Assembly: GCA_905203015.1 (NCBI GenBank)
Contig: CAJKUC010000019.1
Location: 1 to 30,844, forward strand
DNA length: 30,844 nucleotides
Source of the DNA: an uncultured Christensenella sp.
Lineage (GTDB): Bacteria; Bacillota; Clostridia; Christensenellales; Borkfalkiaceae
Reading direction: 5' to 3'
Shown: positions 1-6,414 of the stretch, one piece after another
How the letters are laid out: every line of letters starts with the position of its first letter
Position numbering within the stretch: position 1 is the first letter of the stretch
Notes under the pieces: model-generated
Seen by the model: the letters and a program-made list of their open reading frames with translations, nothing else
What the model was told of the DNA's origin: nothing
The model's database searches: none
Position numbers and translations under genes: made by a program

Positions 1-379
1 TTTTCGTGAAATACCCCAACAAACGGCTCGTAACTTTCCAATTATAGTGAGGGGGTTAAAAAACTTTTGCGGAACACTCTAACAAAACGGCATACTATGA
101 GACTATTTCAAAACTGACTAATTTGTAAGATTGATTTTTTTTGAAGAGAAAACGCAGGAAGAGTTTCGAAAGGAATAAGGAATTGCAAAATTTTCTATGG
201 TTGAAGCAATGGATCTAATTAATGCGACATTAAGAAAATTCCTTAAAGAATAAAAAATTTTTATTTAAGACCCCGAACTTTTGAGATTTCGTGTCCTTGG
301 TTAAGTGAGAGGGTTAGTTGAAACGTCCGCCGTGAACGGGCGAGAAAATAACATAAAAATTGAAAAAACAGGAGGATAA
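1..379. other. Leader region upstream of the element A mobilization genes
   Basis: No convincing complete gene is present. Bases 3-47 are open in one frame and end at TAG. They could be the C-terminal tail (VKYPNKRLVTFQL) of a gene starting before the window, but this is only 14 codons. Bases 197-253 hold an isolated 18-codon ATG reading frame without a clear ribosome site. Bases 267-345 contain short repeats and a small CCGT/ACGG dyad, described separately as a possible transfer origin. An AGGAGG at 371-376 serves the next gene. Confidence 0.4.
267..345 (+). other. Candidate oriT / relaxase recognition region of element A
   Basis: The stretch contains TAAGACCCC followed shortly by CTTTTGA. 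A related arrangement, TAAGACCC then TTTTGA, closes the hairpin array in front of the mob genes of element B. It then contains GGTTAAGTG, which loosely resembles the nic core of RSF1010-type origins (GGTAAGTG), and the dyad CCGT-GA-ACGG at 332-341. The position, directly upstream of the mobilization operon, fits an origin of transfer. The relaxase family differs from RSF1010, so this is weak inference. Confidence 0.22.
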
Positions 380-1093
380 ATGGAAGAAAAAAGATTAAAA
401 CAATTTACGTTTTACGATTTGTATTACGAGGCTTTGAAAGGGCTTCCCGACGAAGCGGCGGGAAGAATGGCGAAAAACATCTGCAAATTTATGTTGACAA
501 ACGAAGAGGTCCCGGAGCCGCAGGACGACAGAGAAAATTTTTTCTGGAGCAATATCAAGGACGTTCTCGAAAAGGTTAAACGAATAGAAGAAAGCGGACG
601 CAAACCTAAAAATCTCAATGAAAAGATGCCGCATTTTGTGTTTATTGATACTTACGACAAGGCGCTGAAACTGATGACCGAAGCGGAGAGCGGACAGTAT
701 ATTAAGGCAATCTGTGAGTATATGTTTTTCGGGACGGAACGGAAGTTGAAACCGCCCGTAGATATGTATTTTTCGTTTGCGAAAAAGAAACTGGAATTAT
801 CCCGGAAAAGAAAATCTTCGGGAAGTAAAGGCGGCGCGACAACGCGCATAAAAGTAACGGACGAGGAGATTTCAAAGGCAACCGAAAAGAAAAATCAATA
901 TGTTTCGTTCGATGATTTTATGGCGGAAAATCCGAAGATAAAAAACGATTTATATGCTTCGAGAATGCATTTGCTGGACGGAGTAAACTGGATGAAACTG
1001 GATTGCGGGCTGGAGAAAAGCAACTATAAAGATTGCGACAGCCTGTATCGGATTCTGATGCATAAAGAGGAGATAATGAACAATGCATGGTGA
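380..1093 (+). CDS. Tandem DUF6291-like protein, accessory gene of element A
   Basis: This is a 237-residue soluble protein. ATG 380 follows AGGAGG with normal spacing. Residues about 7-70 and 84-147 are two copies of the same module: FTFYDLYYEALKGL in copy 1 aligns with FVFIDTYDKALKLM in copy 2. Both then have a G..(A/I)KAIC-like helix and a conserved aromatic (FFW and YFSF), and both end in a charged helix with GRK or GSK. This pattern resembles DUF6291, a domain seen in phage and mobile-element proteins with no settled function. The C-terminal 90 residues are unrelated to the repeats and contain FDDFMAENP. The gene lies just upstream of the relaxase, so a role in replication or mobilization of the element is plausible but not shown. 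Confidence 0.7.
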   Translation: MEEKRLKQFTFYDLYYEALKGLPDEAAGRMAKNICKFMLTNEEVPEPQDDRENFFWSNIKDVLEKVKRIEESGRKPKNLNEKMPHFVFIDTYDKALKLMTEAESGQYIKAICEYMFFGTERKLKPPVDMYFSFAKKKLELSRKRKSSGSKGGATTRIKVTDEEISKATEKKNQYVSFDDFMAENPKIKNDLYASRMHLLDGVNWMKLDCGLEKSNYKDCDSLYRILMHKEEIMNNAW

Positions 1094-1301
1094 TAAAAAG
1101 AACGGAGCAAACCGTAAAGCAAAAAAGGAGCAAAATACGGTAAAACCGAAGCAGGTTAAGAAAATGCAGTCTTCGCCGCATTTTGTGTTACGGAAAGCGG
1201 CACAGCCGCCTTTCGTTTACGAGCGCAAAAACACACGGGAAAAGGAGGAGAATTTTGTCCGGAACGCCGGTAATATTCAACGTGGCATATACGCCGTATA
1301 A
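1083..1301 (+). CDS. Possible small basic protein overlapping the relaxase start
   Basis: This 72-codon frame overlaps the end of the DUF6291-like gene by 11 bases and the relaxase start by 47 bases. Its product would be very rich in lysine and arginine in the first half (MHGDKKNGANRKAKKEQN). A GAGGAG lies about 10 bases before the ATG. It would fill the otherwise empty 160 bases between the two genes. I see no recognisable domain, and its C-terminal part is simply the relaxase start region read in another frame. It may be a translation-coupling ORF or no gene at all. Confidence 0.2.
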   Translation: MHGDKKNGANRKAKKEQNTVKPKQVKKMQSSPHFVLRKAAQPPFVYERKNTREKEENFVRNAGNIQRGIYAV

Positions 1302-2580
1302 ACTGAAAAAGGGTTCGACCGAAAAAGAGATAAAAGCCCACGCGGAAAAACGCGCGTATTACGATTTTACGGGCGATACGAATTATCTCAGGTATATGAC
1401 GACCGAGGGAAAACTGACGGGAAACGAATCCAAAAAATTCACGATGCTCGATTATCTGCAAAAATCCACGGGCGTGTTCAATGGCGACGGAATGATAAGT
1501 AAGGACGAATTAAAAGAAATGAAACGACGGCTGAAAGAAAACAAAGGCAACATCTGGAGCGGGTTCGTATCGTTCGACGAAGAAAATTCCGGAAAGATCG
1601 AAACGCCCGAAAAGTGTATTGCGCTGATACGGAAAACGTTCAACGAGTTTTTTCGCGATATGGGGATGGATCCGCGCGAAGTCGATCTGATATGCGCTTT
1701 ACATCTGGACAGACCGTCGCATCTGCACTTTCATTTCGAGTTTTACGAAAAGCGTCCGTGGCTGAAAAATAAGCGCGCCGCCGGATATAAATACCGTAGC
1801 AAGGGCAAAGTTCCGATAAAAGCCATAGACAATATGGTGGAGCGGCTGACTTCTTACACGATAGACGACGAGTTGAAAAAACGTTCGGACGAAGCGCGGA
1901 GCGCGTTATATAAACGGAAAGATTTTTCGGAAGCGCTGTGCCGCGACGTGGCGACAAAGAAAATGAAAGAACTTGCGGAAAAGATTCCGCCGACGGCTTC
2001 GTTTCAATACGGCAAAAAAGATATGGCTATGTATCGCCGTGAGATTGACGGGATTGTGGAAGCGGTTGCTATGGTGGACGAGGACGTGTGCGCCGCCGAC
2101 AGCGCGTTCAGGGCAGAGCTTATGCGAAAAGAAACCGCGCTAAAAAGCATTATGGGGAAATATTACGCCAAAAGAATGAAAGATGACGGCGTTTTCAAAG
2201 AGGAAATGACGAACGCTTCCGAATTTTTCGGGCTGAAACACATCCGGACGATAGACAGACTGGAATGGGATTATCGCAGACGGCTCGGAAACATCGTTCT
2301 TAAAAAGGTGAAATACATACAGGAAAACACCTATAAGTATAACCGCGTGAGAAAGCGAAAGTGCAACGATAAGTCTATTAAACGCAATATCGCAGTATCG
2401 AACGATAAAATCGGGCGGGAACTTTCCTGTTTTTTCGGATCGGTTTTCGAGTTGTTTTTACCTGAAACGCAAGCCTATTCAAACCGTTTGCGGGAGATAG
2501 AGCGCGAAATGAAGGAAGAAAAAGAGAAAGAAGAGCGCGAAGCAGGGCAAAACAATAACAGATGGCAAAATAGCAAATAA
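1255..2580 (+). CDS. MobL-family relaxase of element A
   Basis: This is a 441-residue protein of the MobL relaxase family, which nicks oriT and pilots the strand during conjugative mobilization. I place the start at TTG 1255, six bases after AAGGAGG (1242-1248). A longer upstream frame to 1183 has no ribosome site. Family features visible are GDGMISKDELK near residue 90, the IWSGFVSFDEE motif near 118-128, and the metal-binding histidine cluster at H150, H156, H158 and H160 in LHLDRPSHLHFHFEFYEKR. The last 40 residues are a highly charged helix. The gene follows the DUF6291-like gene and precedes tnpW and the recombinase, so it should mobilize element A using a conjugation apparatus supplied in trans. 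Confidence 0.85.
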   Translation: MSGTPVIFNVAYTPYKLKKGSTEKEIKAHAEKRAYYDFTGDTNYLRYMTTEGKLTGNESKKFTMLDYLQKSTGVFNGDGMISKDELKEMKRRLKENKGNIWSGFVSFDEENSGKIETPEKCIALIRKTFNEFFRDMGMDPREVDLICALHLDRPSHLHFHFEFYEKRPWLKNKRAAGYKYRSKGKVPIKAIDNMVERLTSYTIDDELKKRSDEARSALYKRKDFSEALCRDVATKKMKELAEKIPPTASFQYGKKDMAMYRREIDGIVEAVAMVDEDVCAADSAFRAELMRKETALKSIMGKYYAKRMKDDGVFKEEMTNASEFFGLKHIRTIDRLEWDYRRRLGNIVLKKVKYIQENTYKYNRVRKRKCNDKSIKRNIAVSNDKIGRELSCFFGSVFELFLPETQAYSNRLREIEREMKEEKEKEEREAGQNNNRWQNSK

Positions 2581-2717
2581 AATCGTGTAAGGCTAAACGG
2601 TCTTATTGAATAAAGTATTGCAACGAAAAAATGTATGGCTCGCAATAATAAGCGGAAAATAACGCAGAGTCAAAAATGAAGAATATAAATCGATTGCAAT
2701 ATCAGACGGAGGATTTT

Positions 2718-2735
2718 ATGAAAAAATACAACTAA
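2718..2735 (+). other. Mini-ORF MKKYN with strong ribosome site, possible leader
   Basis: ATG 2718 follows CGGAGGATTTT and opens only five codons (MKKYN) before TAA. The next strong ribosome site, GGAGGGG at 2750-2756, serves the TTG-started tnpW-like gene. A perfectly placed ribosome site on a five-codon frame suggests a leader peptide or a decayed start. Confidence 0.25.
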
Positions 2736-2759
2736 AATAACAAAAACGGAGGGGAATTT

Positions 2760-2942
2760 TTGATTAACGAAACAAAACGGCAGCAAAATGATTATGTAAG
2801 AAGAGAGATAACGCAGAATACTTGCGTGATTGACGGAAAAAAATTTAAGGTTGTAAGTCATTACGTCGGTAGTAAGGATTTGAATAAAACGTTAAAAGAG
2901 ATAGCCTTAGAGCGAGCTTATCGCGAAATGGGAATAAAATAA
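2760..2942 (+). CDS. TnpW-like transposon protein of element A
   Basis: This is a 60-residue protein started at TTG after GGAGGGG. It shows the short TnpW-type pattern: a basic N-terminus, a beta-hairpin-like CVIDGKKFKVVSHYVGSK, then a helix KTLKEIALERAYREM. The element B protein at 23558-23770 has the same plan (IKGADYLVESYFIGKKN then DTLIVLAEREAYEEM), and in both elements the gene sits just upstream of the TnpX-like recombinase. TnpW proteins are widespread in Tn4451-like elements and their role is not established; co-location suggests an accessory role in excision or its control. A terminator follows, so it belongs to the mobilization transcript rather than that of the recombinase. Confidence 0.65.
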   Translation: MINETKRQQNDYVRREITQNTCVIDGKKFKVVSHYVGSKDLNKTLKEIALERAYREMGIK

Positions 2943-2961
2943 ACAGAGAAAAAAAGAAGAG

Positions 2962-2987
2962 GGCGATTTGAAGAAAGTCGCCTTTTT
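2962..2987 (+). terminator. Rho-independent terminator after tnpW of element A
   Basis: GGCGATTT (2962-2969) pairs with AAGTCGCC (2975-2982) with one G-T wobble and a five-base loop, followed by TTTTT. It separates the mobilization operon from the recombinase gene, which has its own promoter. Confidence 0.75.
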
Positions 2988-3001
2988 GTATGGAGTCGAG
3001 C

Positions 3002-3030
3002 TTGTAAAATTTTGTTTTATGTGCTATAAT
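3002..3030 (+). promoter_or_regulatory. Promoter of the element A recombinase
   Basis: TTGTAA (3002-3007), a 17-base spacer and TATAAT (3025-3030) form a good housekeeping-type promoter 48 bases before the recombinase ATG. An AGGAG ribosome site at 3064-3068 precedes the start. Confidence 0.7.
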
Positions 3031-3077
3031 ACAAATACATTGAATTTGACCGCTTTGACTTCAGAGGAGTAAAATAA

Positions 3078-4733
3078 ATGAAATCAAAGCAAATACAATC
3101 GAATAGAACAGGAATATACTTGAGACTTTCAAAAGACGACGAACGAGCCGGAGAGTCGATATCCATTGAGAATCAAAGGCTGATGCTTACGAAATACGTT
3201 GAAGAAAAAGGCTGGAAGATAGCAGGCGAGTATGTGGACGACGGCTACACCGGAACGAATTTTGACCGTCCCGAAGTGCAAAGAATGATTGACGACGTTC
3301 ACATGGGTAGGTTGGATATAGTGATTGTAAAAGACCTTTCCCGTTTCGGCAGAAACTATATCGAAGTCGGAAGATATATCGATTACGAATTTCCGCTTTA
3401 CAATATCCGTTTCATTGCTTTATCCGACAATATCGACACGGCGGATAAAAACAGCACGGCAATGGATATGATGCCGATAATGAACGTGTTCAACGAGTGG
3501 CATTGTGCGAATACGTCCAAAAAGATTCGTGCGGTAAAAGAATCAAATGCGAGAACGGGGAAATACGCCGCGTCTATCGCCGCCTACGGATATGTGATAG
3601 GCGACGGAGAAAATCGTTTGCCTGTCGTGGATCCGGAAGCCGCCGAAGTCGTAAAGCGAATTTTTGAAATGCGAGCGAGAGGAATGGGCTACAGAAAGAT
3701 AGCCGCAGACCTGACCGTAGACGGAATACCCGTTCCGAGCGACTACAGAGCAAAACGTTTTAATAAGGAGCAATACGGCATACAAAACGGTTTCCATCGC
3801 TGGCACGGGAGTATAGTCAAGCAAATGCTGAACAATCCTATCTATCTCGGACATCTGACGCAAATGCGCAAAACCACGGTATCCTATAAAAATAAAAAAC
3901 AAATTCTTCGTGATGAGGATGAATGGGTAATAGTGAAAAATACGCACGAGCCGATTATTTCACAGGAATTGTGGGATAAATGCAAAGAGATAGAAAAGAG
4001 CCATACTTGCGCGAAAGGGATAAAGTGCGGAATTATACTTCCGCTTGCAGGGCTATTATATTGTCCCGATTGCGGCGGAAAAATAAAATACGGCTTTACG
4101 GACAATAAGAAGAAGGACGGAAGCATTCGCCGCGTAAGTTTTTATAATTGCGGAACGTATACGAGAGTCGGAAAATATGCTTGTTCAAGTCATTGGATCG
4201 GACATAACGAATTGCAGGAAATCGTATTAAACGATATACGCGCTAAAGCGAGCCTTGTCATTGATGACGAAAGGCGAGAGCGCGAGGAGTTTATGCGGAG
4301 AAAGCAACAATCGGAATCGGTGAAAGTCGGAGCAGAAAAGAAACGCCTGCTTGCGGATAAAAAACGACTTACGGAACTTGAAAAACTGATACAAAGTGTG
4401 TACGAAGATAAAGTGTCGGGAAAAATTCCCGAAGAGATATGTATCGGTCTTATGGAGAAGTATCTCGAAGAGAAAAAATCTTTAAGCGTGCGGATATCCG
4501 AAAGCGAAGCTATCCTTACTGAAAACGAGAAAAATACCGCCGACGTTGACGAGTTTATTCGTAGGCTCAAGAAGTATGCAAGCGCTGAAGAACTGACGCG
4601 CGAAATGTGTATCGAACTGATTGAACGAATAACGATAGGAAAAGTTGTCAAAGACAAAACAGCCGAACGAGAAATCCATATTTATTATAAGTTTATGGAT
4701 AACGGCTATTCTGAAAAACTACATACAAACTGA
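3078..4733 (+). CDS. TnpX-like large serine recombinase of element A
   Basis: This 551-residue site-specific recombinase should excise and integrate element A. The catalytic domain (about residues 8-150) has YLRLSKDDE with Ser18 as the predicted nucleophile, then DLSRFGRNY. It is followed by the recombinase DNA-binding domain (about 165-290). A zinc ribbon begins with CPDCGGKI (about 331) and continues with later cysteines in NCG and ACSS. A coiled coil spans about 395-490, with a C-terminal DUF4368-like end. MDMMPIMNVFNEWH and ANTSKKIRAVK are shared almost unchanged with the element B recombinase, so both belong to the Tn4451 TnpX group, whose members use a GA dinucleotide core. The TGA stop lies directly against the truncated pilin frame. 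Confidence 0.93.
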   Translation: MKSKQIQSNRTGIYLRLSKDDERAGESISIENQRLMLTKYVEEKGWKIAGEYVDDGYTGTNFDRPEVQRMIDDVHMGRLDIVIVKDLSRFGRNYIEVGRYIDYEFPLYNIRFIALSDNIDTADKNSTAMDMMPIMNVFNEWHCANTSKKIRAVKESNARTGKYAASIAAYGYVIGDGENRLPVVDPEAAEVVKRIFEMRARGMGYRKIAADLTVDGIPVPSDYRAKRFNKEQYGIQNGFHRWHGSIVKQMLNNPIYLGHLTQMRKTTVSYKNKKQILRDEDEWVIVKNTHEPIISQELWDKCKEIEKSHTCAKGIKCGIILPLAGLLYCPDCGGKIKYGFTDNKKKDGSIRRVSFYNCGTYTRVGKYACSSHWIGHNELQEIVLNDIRAKASLVIDDERREREEFMRRKQQSESVKVGAEKKRLLADKKRLTELEKLIQSVYEDKVSGKIPEEICIGLMEKYLEEKKSLSVRISESEAILTENEKNTADVDEFIRRLKKYASAEELTREMCIELIERITIGKVVKDKTAEREIHIYYKFMDNGYSEKLHTN

Positions 4734-4940
4734 TTTAATCGCCCATTTGCAATACTCTATACCGCGGGAGTATGGAGTATCGTGATGGGCGTATTCTTTG
4801 CGATTGCGCAGAAGAACGAAGATAAAGAAAAGGCGAGAAAAATGATTAAAAATTACGTCATCGGACTTGTCGTCATCTTTGTCATTCTCGTTGCTTGTCC
4901 GTATCTTGTGAAAGGTATCGCGGCGCTGATTGCGGAGTAA
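4734..4940 (+). pseudogene. 5'-truncated conjugation pilin-like (VirB2-type) membrane protein
   Basis: The open frame of 68 codons has no start with a proper upstream region. It encodes two hydrophobic segments, FAILYTAGVWSIVMGVFFAIA and IGLVVIFVILVACPYLVKG, joined by the charged loop QKNEDKEKARKMIKN. A hydrophobic hairpin with a basic ARK-type loop is the usual form of small type IV secretion pilins in Gram-positive conjugative elements. The N-terminal signal part is missing, and the frame begins exactly where element A ends, so the gene was probably cut by that insertion. A GGAG before ATG 4784 could allow a 51-residue remnant to be made, but function is unlikely. Confidence 0.5.
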
Positions 4941-5006
4941 ACGATAAAATCCTGCATTGTAGCTTAAATTTTCACAGAAAAAAATAGAAAAAATCGAAAA
5001 AACAGC

Positions 5007-5045
5007 TTGACAAATGCGGAATCGTATGCTATCGTATTGATACGA
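5007..5045 (+). promoter_or_regulatory. Promoter with overlapping dyad operator upstream of tnpV
   Basis: A consensus TTGACA (5007-5012) with a 17-base spacer and TATCGT (5030-5035) lies 35 bases before the tnpV start. A perfect dyad, TCGTAT-TG-ATACGA (5032-5045), covers the -10 and start region, and an extra half-site copy ATCGTAT lies at 5021-5027. This is a typical position for a repressor operator. The ribbon-helix-helix-type protein two genes downstream is a natural candidate binder, which would give autoregulation (inference). Confidence 0.6.
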
Positions 5046-5069
5046 CGAAAGAAAATCGGAGGTGGAACT

Positions 5070-5426
5070 ATGAACAAAGCAAAAGTAATGCGAAAAGCGG
5101 AAGCGGGCGAGGGGTTGACCGTAGCGGAAATCAAGGTTTATCAAAAAGCGGTTAAACCTGAAAAACACGTTTACGGCAAGTATGGAACGCTTGCTAAACA
5201 GTATTTGGAGGACAAGGGAATTGATTGGACGATTGCTAATCTTCCCGAATACTTGCACGGCGTAGATAAAGCCGCCAATGAACTGTACGAAACGATGTAT
5301 GAAAAGTTCTCGAAAGAAGAGCGTTTCAAAAGGTCGGAGGATTTTATGGAGAATCTGAAACGGGAAACGGAAATGCAACGGCTTATCGAAGAAGAAATCT
5401 TGAACGAAATCGTTTATGTAAAATAA
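5070..5426 (+). CDS. tnpV: TnpV-like transposon protein
   Basis: This is a 118-residue soluble protein. I choose ATG 5070 because GGAGG lies at 5058-5062; a frame opening at 5007 would run through the promoter. The TnpV pattern is visible: YGKYGTLAKQYLEDKG (about residues 31-46), then a short LPEYLHGVDKAANELYETM helix, and a C-terminal charged helix ending EEEILNEIVYVK. Family members usually end in an LNEI-type motif. TnpV proteins are carried by many clostridial elements near the excision genes; their biochemical role is not established. The gene begins a four-gene run of small proteins before the LSR1 recombinase, all with strong ribosome sites. Confidence 0.7.
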   Translation: MNKAKVMRKAEAGEGLTVAEIKVYQKAVKPEKHVYGKYGTLAKQYLEDKGIDWTIANLPEYLHGVDKAANELYETMYEKFSKEERFKRSEDFMENLKRETEMQRLIEEEILNEIVYVK

Positions 5427-5439
5427 CGGAGGTATCGGT

Positions 5440-5562
5440 ATGAAAGCATTAAAAATCGTAGGAACAGTCGGCAGATTTGCATTAGCGGGTGCGCTTATTA
5501 TCGGGCATTTCGTAATGAACATCATCGGCGCGTTGATTTGCGCAATCACGTCGCAAGGCTAA
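5440..5562 (+). CDS. Small single-pass membrane peptide, 40 aa
   Basis: ATG 5440 follows ACGGAGG with eight bases of spacing, and the frame ends at TAA 5562. The peptide has a basic N-terminus (MKALKIVGTVGRF), a long hydrophobic stretch (about residues 12-36, ALAGALIIGHFVMNIIGALI) and a short tail. It lies 13 bases after tnpV and 14 bases before the next gene, so it is very probably co-transcribed and translated. I recognise no family. It may be a membrane anchor, a toxin-like peptide or a conjugation accessory. Its tight position within the operon is the main support. Confidence 0.55.
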   Translation: MKALKIVGTVGRFALAGALIIGHFVMNIIGALICAITSQG

Positions 5563-5576
5563 AACGGAGGTCTATT

Positions 5577-5810
5577 ATGGAAAAGAAAGAAACGACGCCG
5601 CGCAGAGTGGCAAGAAGAAGTTACGAGGAACGCAACAAGGATAAGCGTAAGCAGGCAAGCGGCAATTTCGGAACGATGATTCCGCGGGATTTGTTCGACG
5701 AAATCAACGGTTTTTTGGCGAAGCACCATATCACGAAAGTGCAGTTGATTTTCAGAGGATACGAATCTTTGAAAGCCGAGTACGAAAAGGAAACGGAATC
5801 TAAAACTTAA
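5577..5810 (+). CDS. Small ribbon-helix-helix-like DNA-binding protein
   Basis: This is a 77-residue protein. ATG 5577 follows ACGGAGG closely. The first 28 residues are very basic and probably unstructured (RRVARRSYEERNKDKRKQ). The remainder, FGTMIPRDLFDEINGFLAKH followed by HITKVQLIFRGYESLKAEY, has the strand-helix-helix outline of Arc/CopG-type ribbon-helix-helix proteins, with the short strand at FGTMI. The protein is well placed to bind the dyad operator ahead of tnpV and control this small operon. The fold assignment rests on pattern only, and a general mobile-element accessory protein remains possible. Confidence 0.5.
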   Translation: MEKKETTPRRVARRSYEERNKDKRKQASGNFGTMIPRDLFDEINGFLAKHHITKVQLIFRGYESLKAEYEKETESKT

Positions 5811-5821
5811 TTGTGTATGCG

Positions 5822-5882
5822 AAAGGCATAGACACGAACAACGATCAATTGATATTGGTGAAGCGTCGGTGGCTATGCCTTT
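5822..5882 (+). promoter_or_regulatory. Long-range hairpin between the RHH-type and SHOCT-like genes
   Basis: AAAGGCATAG (5822-5831) is a perfect reverse complement of CTATGCCTTT (5873-5882), with a 41-base loop that contains the palindrome ATCAATTGAT (5844-5853). There is no following T run long enough for a classic terminator. It could be an mRNA control element for the recombinase operon, or a protein-binding site. Confidence 0.45.
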
Positions 5883-5931
5883 CAAAAACTAAATAATCTA
5901 TCTGCGCTTTACCGGAAAGGAGGGAAATACG

Positions 5932-6099
5932 GTTAGCGTAGAAGAAAAAAACAAAAACGAAATCATCTATTTGGCGTCGGTTGCCGTTTTAAGGCGACTG
6001 TATCTGAAAGGCGTTGACGTAAAAATACTTGAAAGATTGAATAGAAAGAATGCCGAAGCGATGGGGTGTGTTCCAACGGAGTTTATAAACTATAATTAA
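5932..6099 (+). CDS. SHOCT-like small protein ahead of the recombinase, non-standard start
   Basis: A 55-codon frame ends at TAA 6097-6099, with an excellent AGGAGG (5919-5924) just upstream but no ATG, GTG or TTG at the right distance. The first candidate codons are ACG 5929 or GTT 5932; the first TTG, at 5971, has no ribosome site. The product is VSVEEKNKNEIIYLASVAVL then RRLYLKGVDVKILERLNRKN and AEAMGC. This resembles the short SHOCT-like proteins often encoded directly before serine recombinases in clostridial elements. RRLYLKG..D...LERLN is the oligomerisation-type helix pair. The gene ends 12 bases before the LSR1 ATG. The start codon may have been lost by mutation. Confidence 0.5.
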   Translation, partial: VSVEEKNKNEIIYLASVAVLRRLYLKGVDVKILERLNRKNAEAMGCVPTEFINYN

Positions 6100-6111
6100 G
6101 GAGGTGTGGCT

Positions 6112-6339
6112 ATGAATACTGCCGTCAAAGAAGTGCAAGTTATAAAAGCAACCATAACAGGCGAAAAAACAGAAAAAATCAGAGTGGCGGCATATTGCAG
6201 AGTCAGTACCGATAAAGACGATCAACTCAATTCGTTTTTCGCGCAAATGCGTTATTACAGAGATTACGTTCGCGGCAACGATAAAATGGTACTTGTGGAT
6301 ATTTACGCAGACGAAGAAATAATTTATGGGGAACAATAA
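6112..6339 (+). pseudogene. LSR1 serine recombinase, 5' part, cut by element B
   Basis: ATG 6112 lies seven bases after AAGGAGG, better than GTG 6106. Residues 1-68 are the start of a resolvase-type catalytic domain, with RVAAYCRVSTDKDDQL and Ser32 as the predicted nucleophile, and it ends VLVDIYADE. The next codons, EIIYGEQ and a stop, come from the end of element B. The native continuation G-I-T-G-T-E-L is found at 25532. Rejoining 6112-6315 to 25532-26887 gives one open frame of about 519 residues, the normal size for this family. The truncated product lacks most of the catalytic domain and should be inactive. Confidence 0.88.
6298..6335 (+). other. attL of element B
   Basis: The target half-site encodes DIYA and leads into GA at 6310-6311. 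Element sequence follows: an 11-base spacer (6312-6322), then the arm TTTATGGGGAACA (6323-6335). This arm is the reverse complement of TGTACCCCATAAA at the other end of the element (25502-25514), with one mismatch. The right arm is also exactly 11 bases from its GA (25526-25527). Confidence 0.82.
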
Positions 6340-6414
6340 TTAAAAAATTTAAGAATCCGAAGCGATTTTTTCACTGAAAATAAAACTGAATTGTGACGTC
6401 AAATCTAAAAACGA

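Larger units (their letters stand above)
1..4733 (+). mobile_element. Element A: Tn4451-like mobilizable element (left end not seen)
   Basis: The block groups a tandem DUF6291-like gene, a MobL relaxase, a TnpW-like gene and a TnpX-like large serine recombinase, all on the plus strand, with the recombinase last. This gene set and order match integrative mobilizable elements of the Tn4451 type. The right end lies just after the recombinase stop at 4733, where an in-frame fragment of a conjugation-pilin-like gene begins. The missing 5' part of that pilin gene is not found in bases 1-379, so the left end is probably upstream of the window, or flanking DNA was deleted. I could not define att sites for this element. 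Confidence 0.6.

Noticed and set aside
267..345. pMV158/Tn4451-type nic sequence (TAGTGTGTTA) in front of either relaxase
   Set aside because: That core is not present upstream of either mobilization operon. The relaxases are MobL and MobP types, so a different nic site is expected.
1183..1254. Longer MobL start at TTG 1183
   Set aside because: There is no ribosome site there, whereas TTG 1255 has AAGGAGG at ideal distance, and the family sequence starts at it.
182..4753. ATTGCAAA (182-189) and TTTGCAAT (4746-4753) as inverted arms for element A
   Set aside because: Only eight bases match, the distances to the nearest GA differ on the two sides, and no pilin 5' sequence lies at the left site. 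This is expected by chance.
4719..5549. Minus-strand frame of 276 codons
   Set aside because: It runs across the complement of the pilin fragment, the tnpV promoter, tnpV and the small membrane peptide. Its sequence is a mirror of these unrelated genes.
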